Source: Adiantum capillus-veneris (lineage: Eukaryota > Streptophyta > Polypodiopsida > Polypodiales > Pteridaceae). Taken from it: a stretch of 64,000 nt of DNA. The stretch is taken from positions 105,411,087 to 105,475,086 of the forward strand of contig CM043966.1 of NCBI GenBank assembly GCA_014529385.2, written 5' to 3'. Under the pieces are notes generated by a model. That model had not been told where the DNA came from. It searched no databases and saw nothing but the letters and a program-made list of their open reading frames with translations. This document shows, piece after piece, positions 45,541 through 56,700 of the stretch (position 1 is its first letter; the number at the start of each line of letters is the position of its first letter). A program made the translations under genes and the position numbers.

Positions 45541-48500
45541 ATAAATGCAAGCATGTTGTGGGACGGACAAGACGCGTTTCTTTGCAGCACGTTCGCGAAT
45601 TTGGCGAGTTTGATCCATCTATTATAGATCGAGTTATTGCCAATTGTAACTCGTCGGACTCTGACGATGGCCAACAGACAGCAATCTTGTAACCCAATAG
45701 ATGTATTTGCAGGTGCTTTGGTCAAGCAGCATACGTGAGGCCACAAGATGTAGCCTCTGACAGCTCAGAGGATGATCATGCAAACCACATTCCCAACGAG
45801 GCAATGTTTGAGTCCGAGGTTTTGATGAAATGATCGAGACAATCATGAATTCAGAAAGGCTTATCTCTGATGATATGAAAAGTGAAGCCGATACGCCGTT
45901 GTATGATGGAGCACGTGTGTCTAGATTGAAGGCGCTCCTGGTTCTTCTCAACATGCAGACAAATTTTGGATGGAGTGACACTAGCGTCACAGCGCTTTTC
46001 AGGTGATCTATTATAGTGTGTTTACTTTAATAAAAAACTATAGATGCATGAATGATCTGATAGATTACTTACACAAGTGTACCGCATTTTTTCGCTGTGT
46101 AGATTGTTGAAAGAGCACATACTACCAGCTGATAATGTCATGTCAGAGTCTAGAGAGGAAGCAAGAAATATCTTTCGGAACTTGGGGATGGATTACAATT
46201 CGATTCAAGCTTGTCCTAACGATTGTATTCTTTTCAGAGGGGAATACATAGACATGGAGAAGTATCTGAAATGTGATTCCGAGAGATATCGAGTAGATCT
46301 CCATGGAACAAAAATTCCACAAAAGGTTTTGCGACATTTTCCTCTGCTTCCTCGCATCAAGCATTTCTTCCAATGTAAGTCCATGGCCACCCTAGCATCA
46401 TGGCATGAGGAGAATAGATCTTCGGATGGTGTGCTACAGATTCTTGCAGTGTATGGCCCGTTGTCATTGTCAACTACAACATTCCCCCGTGGTTGACTAC
46501 CAAGAAGGGTACCTATGGCTAAGATTGATTGTGTCGGGGTGGTATAAAGTGAAGAATATGGATGTGTATCTTCGTCCACTATTGGAAGAGCTACAACAAT
46601 TGTGGATTGGCATAGAAGTAGTGCATATGAGCCGACACACAGGTCGACGGAATGCTTTGATCAGAGGCATTCTAATGTGGACCATGCATGACTATCCCAA
46701 ACTAATAGAATGCCCAGGTGATTTATATTCAAACTCAAACACTGTAAATCTTGGTTTTTCTCAAGCTTATCTATTGTCATGTGTATACATGCAGGGCTTC
46801 AAACAAGTGGATACAGAGCATGAATGTACGTCGGACATCCTCATTGAAGAAGCAAATATACGAAGGTCATCAAGTGTATCTTCCAGAGAATCATGTGTTG
46901 CGCGACGGCTTTTTGGGAAGAGAGCCATCGAGGATGTCTGCACAAGCATGGTTAGAGCAGAAGGAGATGTGTGATGACGGTTTTTCCCAGGGATGAAGAG
47001 ACTCTCTCTATGGTACAAGTTACCATATTGGCCCCGACTCATGATCAATCACTTTCTCGATCCAATACACATATTCAAGAGTGTGGGTAATCTGCTATGG
47101 GACCATCTGACCGGCAAGAAAGATACTTTGGGAACCAGGGTTGACCTTAGAAATGTGGATCGTATGGATTAATTGGCCACAACCAAACAACATCCGATGG
47201 ATCGATAAAACTCCCTAAAGTGCCATGGATTTTCACAGGAGCCCAAGAACGCAAAGTAAAAGAGACCATTCGATATGTGCGGACCCCCACTGGCGTAATG
47301 CACTTGCTCCGAACGTGTTTCACTAAAGAAGAAAATCTTACTGTTTTGAAGTCACACGACTGGCATAAAATGTGTCAGGTATGTTTGAAGTGGAATATAT
47401 CATAGTGGAAATTGTGTAACAAAATCGTGTGTGGACTTTAATATTATTGCTAAATGTGTTTTGCAGTTTATTTTACCGTTGTCCATTGAGGGATGTTTGT
47501 CTCCTGATGTTCGTAACACAATCTACAAACTTGCAAAGTTGGTATAATGGATCTCACAAAAGGATATCAGTGTAGACTCCATACCATTCGCCAAACTAAA
47601 TGCTATGGAGGTTGTGCATGTTTGAGAAACACTTTCCTACTACCATGCTAACAATTAAGGCGCATCTTCTTGTTCACATAGTTGATGAGATGGAAATAGC
47701 TGACACAGTACATTCCAGATGGATGTTCTTTTTAGAACATTTCATGACAACACTTAAGGGATATGTGCATCAAAAGGCATGTTCGGAGGGTAGCATAGCA
47801 GAAGGATGGCTGTTATCAGAGTCCCTAGTTTACATTGGAGAGTGGCTAGACGAATTTGATACAGCTCGAGACAGGCTATGGAGAACCATAGATGATGAGC
47901 GCATATCTAGGATTGTCATGTGCAATCTCGATGTTGAGAAGAAGATGACGGAAGATCTAGAGGCTAAAATCAATCAACTTTGCATGCTTCACAATCCAGT
48001 GATGCAAAAGTGGATTTCACAATACGAGGATGCAAAGCAAGAGAAACAAAGGGCACAGATCGAGTGGAGATGGGGAAGACGACCATCGATGCATTATCAG
48101 GCAGGTCTGCAGAGCCTACCAATATTCATGAGCTTAAGATGGTTGCACAACCAATTGAAAAGCGCACAACAGTGCAGTGAAGAAGTGACTGAGGAGGAGT
48201 TAAAGTAATCTTGGGGTTGCGTGACCATGATAAGTTTGAAGTGTATGACTAGTGACCTTCTAGATGTTTGAACGGCCACTCATAATCTTTGTTGATTGTA
48301 GTATAAGTCATACACAGCAGCATGGTGTAAAGGTTGACATTTTAGGGTGGAACGGATTGACAAAAAGCATTTTACTCAAGATTGTGGAATCATGGAAAAA
48401 TTTGAACAGTCTAGTTGACGACGGTCCTCTGATGCAGATCTGTGGTGGCGGAACTCACTTACTTCGGCATGCTACAAGAGATTTCGAGGATCGATTATAG

Positions 48501-49044
48501 AGTATTTTTTGTCGACTTCTTTGACATGCAATGGTTCAAGATAATCATGGAGGGTCGCAACGCTATTGTACATAGAGGAGATTCTGGTTTCCTTGAAGTA
48601 GATTCAACTAAAAAATGGACCGATCTAAGAGATACATTCGTACTACCCAAGCATTCTGAACAAGTAAGTATGTGTAATAGCGCACATCCAATTTTAGAAG
48701 TTATGTGCTTGGAAGCTCTCATGTAAGTTATGTAGCTTTGGTAGGTGACATTTCATCCTACAAATTCTACATCAAATTGGTGGTATGTCATAGAGGTAGC
48801 CCCTCGTAGTGCACGGACGTATGAGGGCTACCATGTGCCAATCACAACAGCATCAATGGAGGAGATCGGAGAAGATGCTCAGTCAGATGCCGCTGATGTG
48901 GTTCCAGACAAGCATCAAGCTACTACTCTCTATGAGGTGCAGGATCTACAAAATGAAACAAAGGATGTCTGTCTAAATGGAGAGCACTATATAGATATAG
49001 GAAGTTATGCTGAGCTATGCGAGGATGAGAGAGAGACCTCTTAA
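45541..49044 (+). pseudogene. CACTA TNP2-type transposase (Transposase_21, DUF4218, DUF4216)
   Basis: This is the main CACTA transposase, decayed but readable in order. N-terminus: TPLYDGARVSRLKALLVLLN (about 45889-45948). After an intron at 46003-46102 (GT...AG) comes LLKEHILPADNVMSESREEA, then GMDYNSIQACPNDCILFRGE. Transposase_21: NYNIPPWLTTKKG (46465) and MDVYLRPLLEELQQLWIGIE (46559). The block with the conserved DGFNPF is deleted. Then LKSHDWHKMCQ, an intron at 47379-47466, and FILPLSIEGCLSPDVRNTIY. DUF4218 (47600-47880): IKAHLLVHIVDEMEIADTVH, FLEHFMTTLKGYVHQKA, EGSIAEGWLL. DUF4216 (48440-49044): DSGFLEVDSTKKW, an intron at 48664-48744, TNSTSNWWYVIEVAPRSART. Several frame changes and stops are present. 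Confidence 0.92.
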
Positions 49045-49218
49045 AGCCATAAATTTTGTATTTGAATAATTTTGCTCCGTTTTATAATATATATGTATTC
49101 ACATGGCTTTTTTTCCATTCCTGTCTATATTCATCATTGCATCATTGTATTTAAACTTCATTGCATCCACTCCAGGTACGTATGCTCCAGGTATGTTCTC
49201 ACAAGCAGGGACGACGAG

Positions 49219-49479
49219 CACTGCGCTTCGAGTGTGATGGAGACCGAAGCTACAATCACGAAGGAAGTGATCTGTCTCTGCTCATAGATGTTGCTCATCC
49301 CACCATGAGATCTAGTTGATTGGGTGAAAGAGACGCTAAGAAGCACTACTACTGCTTCTTAGCGTCTCTTTCACCCGATCAACTAGATCTAGCGGTGGGG
49401 CAAGCACCATCTATGAGTAGAGACGGTTCGCATCCTTCATGATTGCAGCTCCAGTCTCCATCGCACCCAGAGTGCAGTG
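49219..49479. repeat. 261-bp foldback (inverted repeat) inside the CACTA
   Basis: Two arms of about 127 bases face each other around the seven-base spacer CTACTAC (49346-49352). The inner part is nearly perfect: GAAAGAGACGCTAAGAAGCA against TGCTTCTTAGCGTCTCTTTC. The outer ends are CACTGC and GCAGTG. Mismatches increase outward. It lies between the two transposase genes. It could be a foldback MITE or a hairpin-RNA source. Confidence 0.93.
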
Positions 49480-49542
49480 ATTTTACAAATTCACAAGAAC
49501 TTCAATGAAATATTTCTACACAATAATCCCTCCCCCGTTATG

Positions 49543-49658
<116 letters not shown>

Positions 49659-49721
49659 GTCCATGTTTTTTTCTCCATTCATTCAATATTAAGATTAAAT
49701 GTTCGTGTGTTTAATGTAGAT

Positions 49722-50890
49722 ATGGATGATGATGAGTTTCTTTCTTCTTTTTCACCCCAACAAAGGCAGTGGTACGAGGATCGTCATCACTCTAGAGCAC
49801 CATCACGGAGTTCTACTCCTTCAGCGTCTCCCTCTGTTTCGGAGCATTCAGCACGCTCCAAATCTTTGGTGTCGACGAGACGATCTTCACACTCATCTAG
49901 GCACTGACGCTCTAGTGGTGGCGGCGGCGGTTGTTGTGGGGATGCCACCACTGATTCCTCGACATCGCCTCGTGTTCGACGAGGCTCTTTACCTTCCCCT
50001 TCTTTGCCCGTCCCCGCACCATCCACGGAACCTCCATTTACGCCAGGTTTTGCACGGCTAACGGCCATTCCTGGCTACACATCACTACCTACTCCTCCAA
50101 GAGTCACCCCAGTCGTCGACACTCCTTGCTTCTGGGCCCAGACTCCAGTAGAGACACTTGACGTCTGTACCCCCATCGCCACATCGCTAGAGACCCCTGC
50201 TGGGACACCCAGGTTCACGCATCACAAGCAAGAGGACTTACCTTACTCCGTCAACTTCAGTGGCGGCATCATCTTGGATGATGAAGACAAGAAGGTGATT
50301 TCGCGCATGCGCGGTCTTTGCTCTCACGTGTTTAGACACTACATACTAAACACCTGGAGTGAAGTACCAAGTGAATTAAAAGACAGAGTCATCAGCATGC
50401 TTCATGAAAAGTTTTCCATGTCAACACGGGATGACCGCTTCAATGAAGACCTGATCAAGGTTCGAATGCGCTAATACTTCAAGCACAAGCATTTTGAAGT
50501 GTAAAAAGCAATAAATCATGGGTGGAACAGACTAGATTGGCTAGCCAAAGAAGATTGGAAGAATGCAAAGAAAGTAGCGCATGAGAATCCTAACAAGTGG
50601 AAGCAACAAAAGGAGGCATCCAAAGCGTGAGTAGAGGCAGGGAGCTCGCACCACTTGGGTTGCGGCGGGTGGGCATCATTTGAGGCCGATTTTGTAAGTA
50701 CTTTTGCATTGCTCTTTAGGTTTGATAGTTTAGGGTTTATGGGTTTTTAAATTCTAACATAATGGATTCTTTGTATGTTTTGAACAATGGTCGATGACAG
50801 GACATGACCCCACACCGTACGAGCGCGAATACGCAGGCAGGAAGGGCTTAAACGTCCTGATGGACATTCTGAGTTCTCACGGTAGCATGG
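49722..50890 (+). pseudogene. CACTA accessory protein with Transposase_24 domain
   Basis: This is the second CACTA gene, whose family (Ptta/En/Spm) binds subterminal repeats. The ATG at 49722 opens MDDDEFLSSFSPQQRQWYED, and a Ser/Pro/Thr-rich region follows. The Transposase_24 part has ILDDEDKKVISRMRGLCSHV, SEVPSELKDRVISMLHEKF, RLDWLAKEDWKNAKKVAHEN and SSHHLGCGGWASFEADF. In-frame stops at 49905 (TGA), 50472, 50502 and 50628 inactivate it. GTAAGT at 50694 is a good splice donor, and the next exon seems to carry MTGHDPTPYEREYAGRKGLN. The acceptor is not certain. Confidence 0.82.
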
Positions 50891-51439
50891 TTAGTATTAG
50901 GGTTTACTCTTTTCTATTTGTTGTATTGTTTTGTAAATTATATGTTTATACTTACAGAAAGCTGTCTTATTGTTTTTTTTGCAGAATCCGACGAATATGC
51001 TGCTTGGACGTGATGAGATGTCTAATTAGATGACGTCAGTCTAACCGTGGCTAGATAGCATTAGTTTCCTTTTGTCATAGCATATGTATCATGAGATGAC
51101 GTGTATACATCTTTTTGTAACTATTGAAAAACCATGTATATTTTTTCAATAATGACAATGGTGTTGTAACTATTACATTTGCAAAGCTTAACAATCAAGT
51201 GATTTTGCTTATGATGTGTACAATTATCATTGATTTACTTTCATCAATCTACTTTTGTCAATTCTGTATCTTTATTCTGCAAACAATACTATGGATGATG
51301 GAGTTACTGGTTATATTGTCTTGTGGTGACTACTTTGGGTCTATATCTAAGCTTGCACTTTTTTTTCAAAGGTGAATCTGGGCTTATCTTGGATTCATTT
51401 AGGTTTACTCTATTATTGAAACATTCAAATTGGTTGATG

Positions 51440-51468
51440 GGTGGCAGGGCATTCAACGCCCTGCCACC
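51440..51468. repeat. Perfect 11-bp stem hairpin
   Basis: GGTGGCAGGGC (51440-51450) pairs perfectly with GCCCTGCCACC (51458-51468) around ATTCAAC, followed by AAAAAATTTT. It lies at the inner edge of the CACTA subterminal repeat region. Confidence 0.9.
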
Positions 51469-51484
51469 AAAAAATTTTACTCTC

Positions 51485-51734
51485 GGGTGTCGCTATAGAA
51501 GGCTCTGCATCGTCGCTATATGCGTTGCTATAGACAGCCTGTATAGGCTTCGCTATAAGCGTTGCTATATGCATCGCTATATAGTGATGACTATAGCGAC
51601 GCATATAGTGACGGTTATAGCAACGTCCCCGTATCAATGCTATTAGCGACGGTCTTAGCGACATCGGGAGTATAAAAACCCAATGTATTTTTGTTGCTAA
51701 TAGCGTCACAAGTGCAAACAACCTCTTGTAGTGA
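51485..51734 (+). repeat. CACTA subterminal repeats and right terminal inverted repeat
   Basis: Short units TATAGCGACG / CGTCGCTATA and GTTGCTATA occur about a dozen times in both orientations from 51485 to 51665, the arrangement that CACTA accessory proteins bind. The terminus is CAACCTCTTGTAGTG at 51720-51734. AAA follows, the likely 3-bp target duplication, whose partner is lost with the left end. Confidence 0.9.
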
Positions 51735-53217
51735 AAGACAAGAACTGTAGCTCGTGAGCTGAACTTTTTGTCTCTTATTTTTTCATATTTTTTGAGCTAC
51801 GAGCTGTGAGCTATGATTTTATTGGTGGACCCTAGTTTGCCCATGCCATGTAGCCACACTTCCTCTTCCACTTTATCATTTTTCTCTTTCACACATATTT
51901 CTCCACTCATCATACCCACCTCTCTCACCACTCCTCTCTTCACCCTACTCACCTTCTCATCAACCTTGTAGAATAAGAGAAATCCTGGTGAACTGATGCC
52001 TCCTACACACACTTCCATTCCAAAATTGACCACTTAGTCTCATTTTTCCTCCTCCAAATTACCTATATCTATCACAAAAACCAAAAATTTCAGCCTCTTC
52101 TCTTGAAAGACAGCATCATGCTGATTGATTACTCATCTTCAATTACCTTTGCTCCCAAGGAAGGTCAAGAGTGGAGAAAAAACGTACCATCAAAGCTAGT
52201 GGACCGTCAACAAGCGTCAAAATTGGCCCTACTCAAGACACTTGGAGCATCAACCTTGTTATAAATCAATCTTTTCTTACCTGCTAAGATTTTTTTCTTC
52301 CTTATTTGTATCCTACATGGATACTCCCATTGTAAATATACAATTCCATTTGTAAATTAATAAAAATACTAACTCTATTAATCTACTAACACTAACCCAC
52401 TATGAAAAGTCCTATCACCTCCATTTCCCTCCTCTCTCTTTTATTCATCTATCCCCACCAACTTCTTCATAATCCCAACAAAAAAAAAGATAAAATGCTG
52501 AAAATCTAACCAAACCATGGTTAGAGGAGTAACCCTAGCCCTCAACATTGCTATAAAAGGAAGGTGTAGCTAGCACAAAAGTGGGAAGCAATAAGCAAGA
52601 GCACTATGCTATAGCTTTAGAAGCCAAGCTCAATCTCTTGAGAAGGATATCTTGAGTGGAATCTCATTGGCTTATGCACATGTATGTTTTGTATTAGGGG
52701 TGATTAGCAAGGGAGCTCTATGCTATTGTAAGAGAGAGCGATCATTTAATTGAGAGTAGGAAGCCTATCACTTCTCCTACTAGTGTAAGCCCAACATTTG
52801 CTGAATCAAGGAGGGTGGATTTGGACTAAGCATGGACACTTTGTCTCTCTTCCAACGTGAAGTCATGGACAACAATGATGTGTAAGTGTCTTGGTGTTTT
52901 ATTTAAGTTCTTGATAGCTTGTCTTCGGGTGTTTTTATCAATTTAGCCATAAATCCCACATGCTATAAGAGGGCGATAGAGTGGAGAGGACTCCCCTGGC
53001 CTTAAGGCAGTGATTGGGATGCCTTGTCTTGTGATGTGTTGAGGTGTAATTTACTCAAGCTATGTTGAGAACAAATACTAATCTCACTTTGATTGGTCAT
53101 GACAAATTTGTAAGAAGGTAGTAGTACAACAAGCACCCCCTACCCCCTTCTCTCTCTTTCTTATATATATATTCGTGTTTTCTTGATCACTTCTGATACA
53201 TTTCAAAGCAGCCCAAG

Positions 53218-53262
<45 letters not shown>

Positions 53263-53437
53263 CACGTGTCCTAGTTTGCATCCAAAACTAGGTGGTGCCC
53301 CAAATTTTTGTAGGGTTAAGTTGTGGGTTTGTGTGTGTGTTTGTTGTTTTTTCCAATCCCAACCCAATTGAGCACCAAGAGACCCTAGAAGGGTTCTTAC
53401 AAGCCACTCTTCTTGTTTCCCACCCCGGACCGCCTCA
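51735..53437 (+). repeat. C array LTR2, main part
   Basis: It resumes C LTR sequence (AAAGACAAGAACTGTAGCTC, as at 59953) at the base after the CACTA and ends CCGCCTCA at 53437. Inverted GAGCTACGAGCTGTGAGC phrases lie near 51792. A (CT)n tract lies at 53219-53260. TATAAAAGG near 52552 is a possible TATA box conserved in LTR1. Confidence 0.85.
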
Positions 53438-53440
53438 AAT

Positions 53441-53457
53441 TGGTACCCCCACTGAGG
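53441..53457 (+). promoter_or_regulatory. Probable primer-binding site of C2
   Basis: TGGTACCCCCACTGAGG, three bases after the LTR end, conserved with C1. The matching tRNA is not identified. Confidence 0.5.
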
Positions 53458-53511
53458 AGGGCTTGTGTATTTTTGTGTAGGATCAACCTTTAGCATAGTC
53501 AAGTAGTTTGC

Positions 53512-54495
53512 ATGAATCAGGAGAATTTGTATGATCCTTTTATTCCCATTGCAAGGCAAAAGGTACACATAATTGTTATTACTAAGTTGCAATTTCAACA
53601 TGTAATTCGTAGAATTTTAGATCCTCTTAGGTTGGCGGAGATAAACGCTTCAATAAATCCTTTTATTTTGCCTCTCATTAGGTACGATCTTAGTTTGAAT
53701 GTCTATATTTATGTTTTTTTTGAAGCATTAGGTCATGCATAGACAATGGATAATGGTCCAAGAATAGAGGTTTTTCCCTTTCATTTCACTCCACACATTA
53801 GGCTAAACGTTGCAATTAGTAGAAAGATCCATTTTCAACAATGTATGGTGTTCATGTTTGGTGCCCAAAGAGTAGGAGAAATTCTTGCATCACTAAACCC
53901 TGTCATCCTGCCTCTTGTTGATTATCATAGATCATTTGATGTGCATAATTTTTTTTTTTGTAGAACAGATTACCATTTAGAAAACGTTATTGTGTAAATT
54001 GTTTTAAGAAAAAAAAACATGCATCACTTTGAAATCAATTCAATGGAAAGCCAACGCCAAATGTCTGGATATCCTCTCTTCTTTGGAGAGCTTGGAGAGG
54101 ATGCAAAATTATTTTTAGCGATTTTCAAAATGTCTTGCCGTATCAAGAGGATAATATTTGATCAAGAATGTGTAGAAATGTTTGAGGTGGTCCTTAGGAA
54201 AGATGCTAGCACTTGGTTTGACTCTTTGCCTGAGGAAGTTAAGGGGAATTACACGGAAGTTTTGAATCATTTCAAGAGATACTTCTTTAATCCCCAAAAC
54301 ACTCAAAAAATATGGCAAGACATAGTTTCTCATAAGCAAAAAGACTTAGATGATTACTACTTATACAAGCAAGAGTTTCTACGTCTTTGGGATATATGGA
54401 TACGAAATGTTGCTAACCTTGGTGATGGTGCAGAATTTCTAAAGAAGGATAGGTTCATAGCCAGACTCTTTCCTGACCTTAAGGTAAAATTTTAG
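53512..54495 (+). pseudogene. C2 duplicated N-terminal module and gag capsid domain
   Basis: Three open segments lie in one frame, separated by TAG at 53740 and TAA at 53995. Segments 1 (53512-53742) and 2 (53746-53997) are similar: LRLAEINASINPFILPLIRY in the first and QRVGEILASLNPVILPLVDY in the second, each after a QF(Q)H/HFQQ phrase and before a S-L/F-N/D-V hydrophobic tail. I do not know this module. Segment 3 (54019-54495) is a Retrotrans_gag capsid domain: FGELGEDAKLFLAIFKMSC, STWFDSLPEEVKGNYTEVLN, SHKQKDLDDYYLYKQEFLRL. The stops may be decay of one long gag or separate short ORFs. Confidence 0.75.
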
Positions 54496-55067
54496 GCGGG
54501 TGCACCTGCTACCTTTGATGCAGCTAAAACTAAGGCTGCTGAGAAGTATAGGAAACTCAAGTGCCTAAGGGGAGAGGTTCCAATAGAAGGTCTTAGACCT
54601 AACTTGGATTACCCAGTGATGAATGCAGGTGAGCTAGTCAACAACGAAGGATTCTAATCAAAGGCCAAATGGAGCAAGACCACCTCCACAAGGAGCAGAA
54701 GGAGTTTCACCTTTGCCAGGCTCAAATGTGCATGTGATAGAGGTGAAAAATTCAAAAGAGGTTGACATGGAAGAAAAGGGAATTAAGCGTGGCCGTGGGA
54801 AAGGTAAGGAGAGAGAAGGAGTCACATCACAAAGTGACCATGGACGAGAAAAGAAGGCAAAGGAGACCAAGGAAGCCAAGAGGACGCAATGTCGTATCAA
54901 CCTTCAAGACTTACCTCTTGGACATGGTATGGCTGCATACAACTTGTTGGAAGACATGAGAGGTATGGGTCCAGATATCTCATGGCCTTAGTTTCTTGCA
55001 TTATCTCCACAAGCTAGGAGGGATTTAACAAAAGGCAGTTAGCACTAGGAGAAAGGTAAAAGAGAGT
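54496..55067 (+). pseudogene. C2 gag C-terminus lacking the zinc knuckle
   Basis: After TAG at 54493 the text aligns with C1 to GGTCTTAGACC (54590-54600) and then jumps to the sequence C1 has 250 bases later, so the knuckle is deleted. The short repeat AGACC marks both edges in C1. A Lys/Glu-rich linker follows (54713-54991, HGREKKAKETKEAKRTQCRI) up to the protease. Confidence 0.85.
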
Positions 55068-55421
55068 GTGTCTACTGTAAAAATTACACAAGATGAAATG
55101 AATGAGGATATTATACCTGTGCTAGATTGTTACATCAAAGGAAGATTGGTTAGGAAAGGTCTAGTGGATGGGGGTGCACAAATTTGCATCATGACAGAGG
55201 GACTCATGCAAAGACTAGGCATGCACATCCATGAGACACCTGAAATCAAAGTGAAAATGGCAAACAATAGCAAGGCTAGGTACGTAGGCATTTGTAAAAA
55301 TGTTTTTGTGGAGGCCTTTGGCATTAAGAAGGCAGTGGATTTCTATGTTATGTCTACCAAAGGAAATGGTTACCCATTTATCCTAGGAAGACCATGGCTA
55401 ATGAAAATGCGAGCTTTGTAG
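55068..55421 (+). pseudogene. C2 protease (domain intact)
   Basis: Gypsy aspartic protease in one frame: RKGLVDGGAQICIMTEGLMQ (active site D-G-G), MANNSKARYVGICKNVFVEA and the closing STKGNGYPFILGRPWL. The second position of the catalytic D-T/S-G is Gly in both C1 and C2, so this is a family feature rather than damage. TAG at 55419-55421 separates it from the RT linker. Confidence 0.85.
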
Positions 55422-55481
55422 GATTGGGAGAGTGGAAAATTAATTTTCAGGAATGACAATCATAAGAAGGTTTTCTTTGAC

Positions 55482-56700
55482 ATGAAGGAGCAATGCCAAG
55501 AGGAGCTCCATGAAAAATCATCACAAAGTGAGACAGAGGAAGGCTGCACTTATATCACTTCAGAAGAAGAAAGTAGCCATAGCATTACTGAAGAGGACTC
55601 TTCCATCAAAGTCATGGGGGTAAGGTTTAAGCCAACCAACCAAGAGACCGCTTGCCCAGGTTTCGAAGAGGTAGGTTCCCAAGAGAACCAAAATGTGGAA
55701 GATGAAGGAATGTTAGAAGGTATGTTGTCTACAGCACTTACAAAGGATGAAAGAGAGGAGTTCAAAGGTGTATTAAGGAAATTTCCTAGACTTTATGCTA
55801 AAGACTATGCCGATGTGTATGGAGTAGATGATGTTCAACACAAGATTGAGTTGATTCTAGAGGCCACACCTAAGGCTCAAAAGCTACGAAGGCTAGGAGT
55901 CATCAAGGAGCAAGCTTTACTCCAAGAGGTAAGAAAGCTTCTAGCAGTAGGTTTCATTTATCCATTGGAGAACTCAAAGTGGGTTTCTCCCGTTGTTGTC
56001 ACTCCCAAGAAGAACAGTAAGTGGAGAGTGTGTGTGGATTACAGTCCACTAAATGCGGCAACAAAAAGAGATCACTTTTCCCTCCCATTTCACGATGAGA
56101 TACTAAATGAGGTAGTTGTTCATGAGAAGTACGTTGTGTGTGATGGCTACTCAGGTTACTTTCAAATAGGGATTGCATTGGAGGACCAATTGAAAACAAC
56201 CTTCATCACTCCTTAGGGTTGTTATGCTTCTAGAGTCATGCCATTTGGCCTGACAAATGCTCTTGCAACTTTCCAACGCTTCATGAACATGGTGTTTCAA
56301 GCATTCTTTGGAAAGCCCATTAGGGTTTTTATTGATGATTTTTTCATTTATAGTTCAAAATCAATGCATCTACAAAAGGTAGAAGAGGGTTTCAAAAAAC
56401 TCTACAATATGGGAGGTCAGCTCAATCCCAACAAATGTCACATTGGTGAGGATGAAGTGTTCTTGCTTGGTCACAATGTTTCCTATACAGACATTGAGGT
56501 GGATCCTTCAAAGGCAAAGGCTCCTATTGAACTCACATCACCAAAGAATCTCAAAGAGGTCATCTCATTCATTCAAAAGGTGAAGTATATGTCACGCTTC
56601 ATTCACTTAGCTTCAGAGTTGCTTCATCCTTTGCGGAAGTTGACACAACAAGTAGAATTTGTAGGTCTGATGAGCTTGAAGAGTACTTTTGTAACATTAA
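55482..56700 (+). pseudogene. C2 reverse transcriptase (one nonsense codon, then frame loss)
   Basis: The ORF 55482-56216 holds the acidic linker and the RT fingers and palm: WVSPVVVTPKKNSKWRVCVD, DYSPLNAATKRDHFSLP, VCDGYSGYFQIGIALEDQLK, FITP. TAG at 56214-56216 replaces the TGG (Trp) of C1. The frame continues from 56238 with MPFGLTNALATFQRFMNMVF, IRVFIDDFFIYSS, LNPNKCHIGEDEVFLLGHN and YMSRFIHLASELLHPLRKL. A frameshift near 56664 ends it. No insertion is present at the site of the C1 solo LTR. Confidence 0.9.

Noticed and set aside
49787-50068. Antisense frame over the CACTA accessory gene
   Set aside because: Low-complexity Glu/Gly/Arg translation opposite a Ser/Pro-rich coding region. The sense frame has the Transposase_24 domain.
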